DNA of 64,000 nucleotides, taken from the NCBI RefSeq assembly GCF_003086295.3, contig NC_092050.1, positions 155,750,699-155,814,698 on the forward strand, written 5' to 3'. The stretch is from Arachis hypogaea. Taxonomy: Eukaryota; Streptophyta; Magnoliopsida; Fabales; Fabaceae. Both the position numbers and the translations under genes were made by a program. This document shows, piece after piece, positions 48,595-60,129 of the stretch. The notes under the pieces are model-generated. The model made no database searches. It worked only from the letters and a program-made list of their open reading frames with translations, and was not told the origin of the DNA. Position 1 is the first letter of the stretch. Each line of letters starts with the position of its first letter.

Positions 48595-48930
48595 TTAGGA
48601 GTCACTGACAAGCTGAAGAGTGGGCATGGAGGTTCCAGCTATTGAGGCTTTGAAGAGTGAAAGAGCAAGTTTTGGTCTATGCAAAGGAACTTCATGTCCT
48701 GCTCCCCTTACTGCCACAAAGGTGAGTTCATCATATTCTTGTGTCCACCCTCCAACCTGTTTTTTTTTTATATCAGATTCACACTCCACTCAACAAAGCC
48801 AGTATCTGCCTATGAATTGCAAGACTTAAAAAACTCGACTGCACTTACCTGCCCTTCGTCGTACCATGGACGCCAAGGGCCAACTGTCGGAAGCTTAAGA
48901 GCATCTATACTAAACCGAGTGGATGGAAAA
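48595..48930 (-). pseudogene. Captured serine carboxypeptidase-like C-terminus (two exons with intron)
   Basis: The upstream exon (48930-48849) encodes [13 protein letters not shown]...[10 protein letters not shown] and ends at a perfect donor GTAAGT. After a 92-nt intron ending CAG, the last exon (48756-48595) encodes [35 protein letters not shown] and ends [14 protein letters not shown]. This is the C-terminus of an S10 carboxypeptidase (SCPL25-29 type), with the catalytic His in GAGHEVP. The catalytic Ser and Asp and the signal peptide are absent. The piece has no lesion but is only ~80 of ~470 residues. The retained intron shows capture at the DNA level. Confidence 0.9.
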
Positions 48931-48939
48931 GAATTTTAA

Positions 48940-50690
48940 GACGAAATTGAGATAAATTTCACACAAATTAGAGACAAAATTTTTGTTTCGAATAAAATTG
49001 AGACAAATTTTTTTTGTTCCAAATTTTTTTTTCACACATTTTCTACAAATTTAATATAATATTTCAAACAATTTTTATACAAAATAATTTGCTATTTAAT
49101 ATATAAATATTTTAAAAAATAAAGTATATACGATCTACTCTCTATATTAAGACCATTATAATAAACAAAATTTTCATATTACATCGTTGAAATTATAAAC
49201 ACATAATAAAGTCATAAAAAAGTTAATTACAATTAAAAACTTTGTTGGCATTATCCATTGAAGCTGTACTCTCTGGTTTTTTACAATGAAGCAAAGCTAC
49301 AGATCTGTACTTGATTGATTCTCCTATACATATCTCTGAATGTATTTACAAAGCATGACTCAAAACCACGACGAAACAAAGCCTCCTTCTAAGCAATGGG
49401 TTTGTCAAAAAGCTTAACATCCATGTTCACATTCTAATACTTCTTTCCTCCTATTTGCTATCATAAACCAGGTTCATGAGCCCAAAAAGCATCTGGATCT
49501 GGACAAAAGAGAGAAAAATCTTGGATTTCTCTATTTGCTATGTGCCAATTGACAAAGCGAGCTTGTATCAACTTGAACAGAAAAAGGATGACCGGAAAAA
49601 GCCAACATTTATCATCTTTCCTGCAAGACCATATCCAAACTTGAAAACAAGGACCAACATAAAATATACTAGAAGCAAAGCAGAAAGCCCATCTAAAAGC
49701 AGTTTCTCATAGGAATAAAAAAATGGAGTTATTAAAATTTTTCTTTTTTCATCACAAAGACAGTGCTTTATCTGTGATAACTCAAAACTCTAGGAAAAAA
49801 AAATTATGAGGGGCATCCAGCAGTTATTGCCAAGTGGTGGGCTACTGGAAAGAAATAGATAGAAGCTACAGACCCAAATTACAGTGGATGGGACCTTGGA
49901 AATTTGGCATCTCAAATATTGCTCTATGTTAAAATGTCTATAGTGGACAAATGAAGATGGCACCAATTTACTCAGACCATGCTTACATCATTTCTGCCAT
50001 AAGGTTTAATGATCATTGGTCGTCATGCCAGTGCCTAAAGGTTTATCTCAGGATTATACTTTATCTAATATAACATGTTATTCATTGGAACCTATATAAA
50101 TTTTGAAATACCATCCTTCTTTTCCAGAACAAAAATAAAACATACTCAAAGTTGTTAGCTATTTTCATTTTTTTAGTAGTTAACATTCTCTCGGTGAAGG
50201 TTCTTTACTTGTAGAAAACAACAAATTAAATGCACACAAATTGAGGATTCACCCAAAATTTAAGAATTATGAACATAGTAATCATATAGGTGTTGACAAA
50301 ACAAAACAAAATCAATGTGCTAATGAATTGTAAGTTGAACAAGCATCAAAATATAGCCAAAAGTGCCTCTTCTAAGAACAATGAGCCTAACAAAAATCAA
50401 TTTAATCTTTATAGTAGCTACAACATATAAATCAAATGCAAAGCATCACATAGGCATTCAATCAAACATGTTGTGTGCAATGTAGAAATTCCGCATAATC
50501 AAACAATTTTCAGCAGCATTCAATCCATAACAGCCATAATCCAATACTTACAACTTAACAAAGATCTAATGAACTAATCCTAACCTATCTTAACCGCTTA
50601 AATCCACTAAAAACATGCAAATTCTAACTAACTAACTAACTAATTAAAGAAAATAGACTGGAAAGCAGAGCAAAGAGAGAACCTGAGGTG
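48940..50690. other. Interior of the large MULE without recognised gene
   Basis: AT-rich, intron- or UTR-like sequence. A frame at 49476-49712 (plus) has no recognisable family. Confidence 0.4.
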
Positions 50691-50905
50691 ATGACTAGGG
50701 TTCTTGAAGCAGAGAAAGGGGAAAAGAATGCAGTGGTAATATGTTATTGCCACTGCTGGAGGTGCGGTGACAATGACGCCAAAGAGGAGGAGCTGGGCTG
50801 AGCTCCGAGTTGGAAAGGGAGAAGACGTGTCGCTGAAAGAGGGTGAGAAAAGAGAGAGGGAAAAAAAGAAGAAGGAAGTTGCGGTGGGAGAAGGAGATCA
50901 AGAAG
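50690..50905 (-). other. Exon-like leader fragment with donor
   Basis: On the minus strand a CT-rich, then GC-balanced stretch ends CACCTCAG/GTTCTCTC, followed by AT-rich intron-like DNA. It resembles a captured first exon containing AACCCTAG. No protein family was recognised. Confidence 0.35.
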
Positions 50906-51887
50906 TAACCATCTATGTGCTAATTTATTCAGCACAAGACCGAGAATTTATTCCCTGTTCATGACCTACATACCTAAGGTTTTCAATTCAACATAATGTC
51001 ATAAATTTCAGTGTTGCTAGTTCACTTCAATCTCCACGAATACCATTTCACTAAGCAACTTGACTACTTAAAAGTTAAAACTACCTTCTTTTTTTTCTTC
51101 TTTCTTCTTTTTGGGGAGTTGTTGGATACTTAACTACATTTATATTGCTAAAGTTTTTAAAGGGGGGAAATGAAATCCACAGCTAAAAACTACTCACTAA
51201 TCTTTGGCTATATTATATGTAGATGTAGTAATTCTCAGTCAAAATAACAGAACTTAAAATATGACATTCCACAACTTTCTCCCATTGATCATTTTGTGAC
51301 ATACAAATCTTGATCAACAACCAAAACAACTAACAACCTATTTTCTAGGACTGATTCCAAACTTCTTCCTCTCAACTTCACAATTGCTTAAAATAATATA
51401 CATCATTAAGGAAAACCTTGAACAAAAACTACTAGAAACTAGATGTATAACATAGCATGATACAACAATAGCATGGCAATTAGGCAACGAAAAAACTCAG
51501 CTAAATTAATAACAGAAGCAAAATTAATACTACCAACAGCATTCAGCATTAAGCAAGAAAAATTATCCTTCAGCAACAAACAACACTTGATTTGATTTCC
51601 ATTTTTAGCATTCAGCAACAATCGTTACAAAACAGTAACAAGTAATCCCTAATCACACTAAACCTGAAATCAATAAAGCTAAACAAAAATTTCAATAATG
51701 ATTTGATTTCTATTTTTAGCAGCATCAAGAAAATTTCAACAAAAATTTCAGGAATTAAAAAAAGAGCAACAGCACAAAATCAATTATTTGATTTTCCATT
51801 AACCCATTCATAGTTTCACATTCAAAAATCAACAACAGGGCATAAAAGGAAGAGAAGAACTGAAGAAGTGAAGGCAGTACCGCTAAC

Positions 51888-52120
51888 CTTCGACGGCGAC
51901 ATGGACGGCGCCCGGCGAGACGACAGCAAGTGGCGACACAGCGGCGAGTGGCGACACAGCGGCGAGCTGCTCCAAGTTCGAGAGAATCCAGGGAGGACGG
52001 GGACAGGGGGAAGGAGGACGCCGAACTACAAGAGAGAAAGCAGAGGCGCCGACAGCACGGACGGCGGCGGCACCGCGGCAGATTCGTTGCAGGGAGAACT
52101 TAGGATTTTGGTAGGATGAG
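51888..52120 (-). other. GC-rich exon-like patch with internal direct repeat
   Basis: This is the most GC-rich stretch of the element. On the minus strand it ends CGTCGAAG/GTTAGC, a possible donor. A 17-bp direct repeat (GTGTCGCCACT) occurs twice. It resembles the first exon of a gene or of a MULE. No product is assigned. Confidence 0.35.
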
Positions 52121-52528
52121 TTTGGAAGGTGCTATGGGTTCAGAGTTCCGGAGATAGTGATATGGATTCACGAATTGGGGGGTGGGGTGGGTGATAGGGG
52201 GAATGGGTGGGTGCTAGGGGAAGGGGTGGGTTTGGAAAGTTGACCGGACCATTTTTCACGCCAGTTTTCGGTTGAACCGGTTAGACCAGTCAGTTCGACT
52301 GATTTTTAGAATATTTATTGTTATAAAAGATGGTTTTATTTTGATTAGTTAAAAATTTAAAAAAATTGGTTCACTTAAAACGTCCAATAATATGACGACA
52401 TGTGGGCGTCTTTACAAAAAGACATTTTCTGCAATTTTATAGGAGCATTCCCCTTTTTAAAATTGCTTTTAACGCAATAATGGGGAATAATGAGGGTCGA
52501 AGCTTGTCGCTTTGCCTCTTCGAAACAC

Positions 52529-52852
52529 GAAATGTAACATGATGCGTATATAATAAAAGATCAACTAATAAATTAATTATTATATATTTATACATAAATA
52601 TTTATGATTTAATTTATTTTATATTTTAATATATATTCTATATTTGATAGTTCCATCACTAATTATTAATGCACTGTTTATGGTATGGGCATAAATGTGA
52701 TGCATAATATAAGCGGCAAACGGTGTTACACCTTATAATTAGGGAATAAGCATGAAAAGTTTCTAGTTATCTGTGCTTGTGGACAAGTACTAGCCTTCAA
52801 AAATAAACGCGTAATAGTGGAGATGGTGCAATTTCCCAGTATAACTTAGAGA
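52529..52852. repeat. Truncated ~615-bp unit (end of D2)
   Basis: It follows the array unit from GAAATGTAACATG to the TATA-box region, then loses homology after about CCCAGTATAACTTAGAG. Confidence 0.85.
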
Positions 52853-54577
52853 ATGCTTTAGTATAGAATAAGATGTTAGTTTAAATCAATGATCTATGTC
52901 TAAAGTTCATTTTAAGTTAGACAATGTCCATAAAAAGGTAATCCAACACTTAAAGTTGGTTAGAGATCTTATCTCGCTCTCTGAGTATCGATTGGTTACT
53001 ATCTGAGAGGAACTTCAATAAAAGAAAAAACTAGACAGAAAACTAAAAATTGGTCATTGCAATAAAAGTTTAGAATCACAAACTTACACTTAAAAATTCC
53101 AATCCATCAACAACGAAAAAAATTTAGAGTTACAGCAAATTTCAACAACCTTTCAATTTATTCAACAATAAAACTCAGAAAATTTAGAATCACAAACTTA
53201 CACTTACACTTAAAAATTTCAATCCATCATGATCCTGTTTAATTCCAGAAAAATAGAAAACTTAATATTGAACAACACTCTCATTTCTGTTTAATACAAG
53301 GTATACTCTTATCATGATCCTCTGCAATATTCAATTCACAATCAAAAGAGGAAAGATAAGCAAATGGCTAAAAACAAAAACAATATAGAAGAATCAAATA
53401 CGTAAACCACATTAAAATAAAGGAAATCTGTCATATGACTTGTAAACAATAGAAATCTGTCAATAATCAAATATCAAATACTTTATTATACCTTAAATTA
53501 ACAATCGCGATTCAATTACGATGGCATTATATAAAGGATGTGCAGCACATGAAATAACTCCTCTAGATAAAGGAATAAATCTCTTTTGATGATTTTAACT
53601 CCTATTCATCTTGAAAACATTATCAGTATCTTCTTTGTAATGCATAATATATAAAAACTAAAAAGTAATAACTAAGCATCATTTACTAGCTTACTTCTTA
53701 ATGGATGAGAAACTCACTTCTCCTTTCTATTCATTGATCCTATTCAGACCTTCAAAATGTTACTCCTTCTTGATGGGTTACTTTGTGATTGTTCCATCTG
53801 TAACATACAAATTTACAAACAAATAAATTTAGCAACCAAAATAACCTCAGAAAACGGCAAATTATGAATCCAAAATAACCTCAGAAAATCATGAATTCAG
53901 CAACCAAAATCATGAAGTCCAACAAACAAATAAATCATGAACAAATAACCTCAGAAAATCAACAATCAAAATCATGAATCCAGAAAATCAAAATCAAAAT
54001 TAGAAAACCATGAACAAATAAATTAGAAAATCATGCACATAAAATCAGAAGGCAGCGACGAGGAATAAGTGAATAACAGAGTATTACTTACCGGCGACGA
54101 GTAACGGCGACGAAAGAGGAGGCGATCTCGGCGACGAAAGAGGACGCGGTGGTGGCTGCGGTGGTTAAACTCGTCACTGCTGTGGATGCGGGATGCGGTG
54201 GCGATGGCGGAGGGCTGCTCAATTAGTGGTGGTGGCTATACGACTGCGAAGAGAGGAGAGATGAGTTGCTGTGGCCTGTGGGTGCTAAACTGCTGATTCC
54301 TCTTCTGGGTGATTAGGGTTCAACTTCGTTTACGTTTAGCTTTAGCCTTTCTTTTCTTTTTTTTTAGAGACAAAACGACGCCGTTTAGGGATGTTACTTT
54401 CAAACCAAAAACCTACTAAAAACTGGACGGTTCTACCGGTTCACCGGTTAACTGTCGGTTTGACCGGTTTTTTACCGATTTTTTATCAAGCGGTTTTTTA
54501 CCTTATCTGGACTGGCTAAGTGACCGGTTCCCAATTAATCCAGTTAAATCGATTGGTCCGGTTCGATTTTCAGAACC
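52853..54577. other. Spacer between D2 and D3, unassigned transposon-like DNA
   Basis: The first ~1.2 kb are AT-rich, with short imperfect repeats (AACCTCAGAAAATCATGAA) at about 53845-54030. A GC-rich exon-like patch on the minus strand (54330-54093) ends GTCGCCG/GTAAGTA, with a perfect donor. The last ~160 bp repeat ACCGGTT/CCGGTTC motifs and end CAGAACCAT at the D3 border, like the terminus of a plant DNA transposon. No TSD or partner end was found. Confidence 0.45.
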
Positions 54578-55319
54578 ATGCTATTTATAGACATGAATAT
54601 GTTGATTTTCTTAATCACTAAGTCACTAAGTCATTGCTAATCAACTACAATTAATATCTCTACAAAGTTCCTTTTTTTATTGGAGAATAAAAAAAATAGT
54701 CAAACAACACTTACAAATTATACATTAGTTCTAAAATCAAGTAAGAAAATAGATAAACTTTATGTTAAATTACGGTCTGAGAGGAGGCATAAAATTTAAT
54801 TACAAAAAATTTTATAAGATAAAAAAACAGAAATAAATCACAATTTTCAAATAAGTCTAAAGATTTTTCGAATTTGAAAATATTTCCACAAATGAACAGT
54901 TTTCTTGTTCTCATTCCAGATTTATAAAATCATATCCAAAAACTTATGAAAAAGACCAATACACCACAAAAAATTATTTTAAATCTAAATTTAGATCTCA
55001 AATATAAATAAAAAAAACAGAAAAAAGAACAAGTAAGCAGACACAAATAAACAAAGAAACTGAAAAAGAGAATACGGAGGAGGAGAGAAAAGCGGGTGAA
55101 GAAAAGAAGAGCAGTAGTGGAACAATGTGAACGACTGAGGAGAGAAAGGCGGCCCTCAGGGTGCTTTATTTTTGTTTTCCTTCGCGGGGAGAGAGAGTGC
55201 TTTAATTTTGTTAACAATATATATCTGCAAAGTTCTAGTATAGCAAATTGGCAACCTATACTTTTCCTTAATTTTATTACTTGATAAGGATGTCACCACA
55301 TGATAACATAATTGTGATA

Positions 55320-55535
55320 CAATTCCATTAGGTTACCAACAATATTTCTACTAACTTCTACTAATTCTTGCTTATAATTGTGTTTAATGGAAGTGTCTTT
55401 GCGAATGTGTCTAATAGAACTGTCTTTATATATGTATTTTCTGGATGTGTCTTTTTATACATGTGCTTAAAATATAATAATTAATTATTATTGGTAATAA
55501 GTTGGCAGATAATATGTTGGTACCTATATTTTTTT
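55320..55535. mobile_element. MULE-type MITE, 216 bp, AhMITE1-like
   Basis: It is inserted between perfect 9-bp repeats ATTGTGATA (55311-55319 and 55536-55544). D1 shows the empty site (CATAATTGTGATAAATTC near 19208). Inverted ends share AGGTxACCAACA. Size, TSD length and sequence style resemble AhMITE1 of peanut, from memory. Confidence 0.8.
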
Positions 55536-55570
55536 ATTGTGATAAATTCTAGCCACAAACTTTAACTTAA

Positions 55571-56146
55571 GGGGGATATTCCCATAAAGACGAAAAAAAC
55601 GTCTTTTTTTAAAGATATTTTTTAATAATTAAAATTTAACATATATAATCACTTAAATTATATTATTTTTGTTAAAATTAGATCAGACAAATTAATTTCG
55701 AAAAATAGTGAATCAAATTTTGAATCCGTCTAAATTAATATTATTTTTTATAAAAAATGACTACAATATCTCTATTATATAAAATGACTAAAATATTCTT
55801 ATTATATATATTAATTTTGAGAATCCTAAATTCTAGCTCTTTTCTTCTCTATCGTTATAGGGTTAGAATTTAAAGTTTTCAAAATGAATATATATATATA
55901 TATATATATGGATATTTTAGATTTTTAGTTTTGTTTTATAATAGGAATATTATAATAATTTTTTATAAAAAATATTAATTTATACCGATTCAAAATTTAA
56001 TTTATTAATTTTTTTGCTAAATTGATTTGTCCGGTCTAATTTTAATAAAAATAATATAATTTATTTTATTTTATGTGTTAAATTTTAATTTTTAAAAAAT
56101 ATCTTTAAAAAAATATATTTTTAACATATTTATTTAAGTGGCTCCC
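55571..56146. mobile_element. MULE-type element, 576 bp, same family as the 6.3-kb MULE
   Basis: Perfect 9-bp duplications TTAACTTAA are at 55562-55570 and 56147-56155. Inverted repeats of about 165 bp (GGGGGATATTCCCATAAAGA at the left and, inverted, GGGAGCCACTTAAATAAATA at the right) share TCTTTTTTTAAAGA with the ends of 46161-52453. No coding sequence is present. It is absent from D1 and D2. Confidence 0.9.
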
Positions 56147-56849
56147 TTAACTTAAAACAATGAGTTATACTTGATAAGCTTCATGTAATTTTTGACTCTT
56201 TTTTACTATCAACTTATTTAATAAACATCACTGATTTCTTTCTTAAAACTTCTATGTTTTACCAATATTTACCATCTTAAATAAGTAATCTTTTAATTTA
56301 TGAAACTTTCTATTAATTTCTAAAAAATTTAATTCAATTTAAATTCTCCAACTTGATTATAAATTATTGATAAATTTAGTTTAATTTTCAACCATTTTGA
56401 ATCAAGCTAAACAATTAGAAGAATTTAGCATGTTTATTTTTGTTTAAATAATAGAAGTTGCTATTAACTAAGCTATTCCTCCTTCTTAATTAAAAAACAT
56501 AAGTTATTCATTTATTTATAATTGATTAGTACATTTAAAATCAATAGTTATTTTCATGTCACATCTCACATGAAAATAATATTACAAATTATTAAATAAT
56601 TTAACATATTTAATTAAATAAATTTAAATAAATTATCTAACGATTTAAAATATTATTTTATATAAAAGTATTTTCATAAAATATCTCTTTTAAAATCAAA
56701 GAAAATAGTCATCTTTTCTATCTAAACTTTGACTTGAACTTTTAGTTAGGATTTTTCTTTCAACAATTTTGTTTGATTTTTTAAAATTGCTTCTAACGCA
56801 ATGGAGAATAATGAGGGTCGAAGCTTGTTGCTTTTCCTCTTCGAAACAC

Positions 56850-57480
56850 GAAATGTAACATGATGTGTATATAATAAAAGATCAACTAATAAATTAATTA
56901 TTATATATTTATATATAAATATTTATTATTTAATTTATTTTATATTTTAATATATATTTTATATTTGATGGTTGCATCACTAATTATTAATGCACCGTTT
57001 ATAGTATGGGCATAAATGTCACGTATAATATAAGCGGCAAACGGTGTTACACCTTATAATTAGGGAATAAGCATGAAAAGTTTCTAGTTATCTGTGATTG
57101 TGGACAAGTACTAACCTTCAAAAATAAACGCGTAATAGTGGAGATGGTGCAATTTCCCATATATAACTAAGAGCCAAATCTACATTTAACGACGTACCCA
57201 TGACCATGCGGCCATATCCTCCTCGCAGCATCAGCCACATGTCATTGCCTACATCTTCATGTTTGATAAGGAAGGTGCTAGTCAATTGCTTTAGCTTGCT
57301 TAATCATATATTTTTAGCTAGTTAATATTAGTGATGATGTCCATGCATTCAACATTGGTAAGGTAATGAATAATATAATCCTTGTCCTTACTATTTCGCT
57401 ATGAAGAGTACATATCTCTTTGTAACTTTGTATACAATGTAACTAACACTAATTAACTAATAATCATAATTAAACTCGAG
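56850..57480. repeat. Single copy of the ~615-bp unit (D3)
   Basis: A full-length homologue of the D1 array unit, ending CTCGAG directly before the NAC 3' flank. Confidence 0.9.
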
Positions 57481-57660
57481 TCTGGAGAATATTATACAGC
57501 AGTTTGAGACCTCCCGATAAGGAAAAACCTTAGGAGCTAGTAAAGTGAAAACAAAGAAAGTGAAGAGCACCAAACGGTATGGCAGGAAAGTGTTTATTTT
57601 GTTTGATGGTTGTTGATTCTCTATTTGCTGTCCCTTGTGGTGGGCTATGGGCTATGGCCG

Positions 57661-59078
57661 TTAGAGTGCTGGTTCATCTAAGTTGATGATATCATCTAAG
57701 TTGATCTCTGCATAATAATCCACTTCATCCACCTGCATGTTATCACAATCTCATTCAATTCCATCACACTTTTTAACCACACATCACAACATATAAAGTA
57801 ATTTCTCTGTTTTCCTCATGCAATTGTTCAAGTTACCTTAGAGTGATTGGAAGAAGCTTTGGGATTGGCTTCGTTGGCAACTCTATCACTGGATTCATTG
57901 GAAGAAGCTTTGGGATTGGCTTCATTGGCAACTCTATCTTTGGGATTGGCTTCATTGGCAACTCTATCACTGGATTCATTGGAAGAAGCTTTGGGATTGT
58001 CTTCATTGGCAACTCTATCACTGGATTTAATTTGGACAGTAATAGAAGGAGAACTATTACTATTGTTACTCCTCTTGGAACTACACCCAACCTCTTTATC
58101 TTGAATAGGCACACAAGTGCTCATTTGAACTGTAACCCCTTCTGAGACTCCACAACCACTCTCGCGTGAAGTTCTGTTAGAATCATCATTTGCACGAAAT
58201 TTTGTGTTCCTCTTGAGCCGACAAACCACCAAAGAATCCTGATTCGACACAAAGTGTTACTTACTAGTTACTGGACTTACATAAATATCATATTTATGCC
58301 ATGTAAAGGTATTGTTTTTATGAAAATATATGCTAAATGCTATGTACTCCCAAGAATGAACAAAGCTAGTTATAAGGAGAATTGACACATGCAAAGTGCT
58401 ATGTACTCCCAAGAATTAAACCAAGATTCACTCTAACGAACTAATTCAAAGCTACCTAAATAGATTTTGACTTAGTTTAAATCTTGATAATACATGTACT
58501 CTCTTACACAATCAGTGGAAGGAGAATATGTGAATCAATTAACCTGAAATTTGTCATTGATACAGTATTCATGAATAATCCATTCAGTTCTTTCGCCTTT
58601 GGGAGCTCGACCGACATGGAATACCAAAGTACGTTTGGTACCAATCACATTCTGACCAGACTCTATCTGTCGCTCATTTCCTGTGACCTTCCAATAACCA
58701 CTTTTAGTTGCCCTTTTATTCTGTGAACCATTGGGATACCTTCTCCACCGTCGCGAGAAGAAAAACCACTCATCATTTGATTTAATGAACGATTTTTCTG
58801 TTTTCAAACATTTTTATAATAAATATTTATGTGGCTCAAGAAACAAAGCAACAACATCATTCAAAAAAGAAAGAATAAAGCTGACCAGGCAAATCCCAAG
58901 GCTCAAAGGTGCAAAGCTCAAGCTCCGAAATAATCTGAACACTGTCCTCGTCACCGTCCAATTTTTTTCTGAGGTAATAAGAGATTAATTCACCGTCCGT
59001 GGGACAGAACCTGAAGCCAGGGAACATGGAAGAAGCGGCTATTGACATGTGTGCTTCACTTGAATCCCTATCCACCAT
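57661..59078 (-). CDS. NAC-domain transcription factor (NAC089/NTL8-like), copy 2, intact
   Basis: Four exons join in phase: 59078-58886, 58797-58544, 58238-57837 and 57732-57661 (TAA), 306 aa. The NAC DNA-binding/dimerisation domain spans about 17-165. A is [21 protein letters not shown] is [12 protein letters not shown] has [13 protein letters not shown] and [13 protein letters not shown] is [20 protein letters not shown] with IIHEYC, and E is [12 protein letters not shown] Ser/Asn-rich linker with repeats of [17 protein letters not shown] follows. It ends in an acidic [19 protein letters not shown] tail like the activation region of NAC089/NAC060. Those relatives continue to a C-terminal membrane anchor; here the protein stops, so it would be soluble and nuclear. 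The start [11 protein letters not shown] is the first ATG in frame. Expression is unproven. Confidence 0.88.
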
Positions 59079-59863
59079 GATTTTAAGGTGAAAGTAAAAG
59101 GGTTTGGTGTTAGAGAGGGTTATGTTGTTCTGTTCTTTGTTTGTTGGTGAGTGACAACAATTTAGTATGGCAATTTAGGCCTTTGGACTTTCAGTGAAAC
59201 AGGGTCGGCGAGGGAACCAAGCATGTTTGATGCCATTATTTTTCTTTTAACGTGTCATTAGCATGTACACTTCGATGGCAACTAGTCCGTGCTTCCGCTT
59301 TTATATTCATCCTCACTCTCACACCTCTCCTACTGTTTCCTTAACTTCAGCATCCCATTTTTTTTTTATTTCCTTATCTTAATCCATCTAAATTTGTCTT
59401 GTTAGCATCATCTTGGAACTTATTTTTTATCTTTTTATAGAATTTCAAATACATTATATTTTAGTCAAATTTTTATCAATAAAATAACATGTTAATAGTT
59501 AATATATAGTAAAGAAAAAGATGATCATCTCTTTTATAACTGAGTCACACAAAAAAATCTCTTTCATAAATTATCTAGTATAATATTTGCTTCTTCTTTC
59601 TTGTTTTCAGTTCTCATAAATACACACAATTTTGACTTAAAATGTTGCTCATTATTGTAATAGAATATGATAAGCATGAACATGAATAAAATTCAAATTC
59701 ATTCAGCTCCTGTACATTTTGTTAATGATTTGTTATGTTTAATTTGTTATGCCTAGAGTTAAGAAACTCTCTATTGCTACGCTTTTTTTAGAGTGCCAAA
59801 TAATTAAAGGATATGGGCACGTTTTAAAAATGTGACAGTAAGGAAACAAATTAGTCACGCTTC

Positions 59864-60129
59864 AAAAGTGTACCTGTTTTTCTTTATAGTCACGTTATTT
59901 AAGTGTGACAAAAAAAGTGTGATCAAATCACTAATTAATCGTCCTCCTCATAAAAGCGTAGCGATTGACCTCTTTCGGCCACACTTTTAAAACATGACAC
60001 GGAAAAATATAACCAAATCTCTAATCAATCTCGCTCTTATAAAAGTGTGGCCGTTGATCCTCTTTTGACCACACTTTTAAAGCGCGATAAAAAGAAAATG
60101 TAGCAGCAGGCTTTTTTTTTCTTAGAGTG
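59864..60129 (-). mobile_element. CACTA-like terminal fragment (D3 copy)
   Basis: Colinear with 25771-26046, with the terminal CACTG changed to CACTC and the same subterminal AAAGTGTGG motifs. Inherited with the block. Confidence 0.35.

Larger units (their letters stand above)
46161..52453. mobile_element. Large Mutator-like (Pack-MULE) element, 6.3 kb
   Basis: It is bounded by perfect 9-bp duplications TTTTTAAAA (46152-46160 and 52454-52462). D1 (20588) and D3 (56780) show the intact site. The ends are related inverted repeats: GGAGGCCACTTACATAAAGA at the left and, inverted, GGGGAATGCTCCTATAAAAT at the right. Both continue through TCTTTTTxTAAAGA and share ATATxATTGGAC further in. The interior carries unrelated pieces of host genes and GC-rich exon-like patches in both orientations. 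I see no transposase. A small relative with the same termini is at 55571-56146. Confidence 0.85.

Noticed and set aside
51868..52119. 83-codon plus-strand basic protein
   Set aside because: The GC-rich patch has exon-like features only on the minus strand; the plus frame has no family match.
57843..58145. 100-codon plus-strand Gly/Ile-rich repeat protein
   Set aside because: Antisense shadow of the NAC minisatellite repeats; the minus-strand frame is spliced and conserved.
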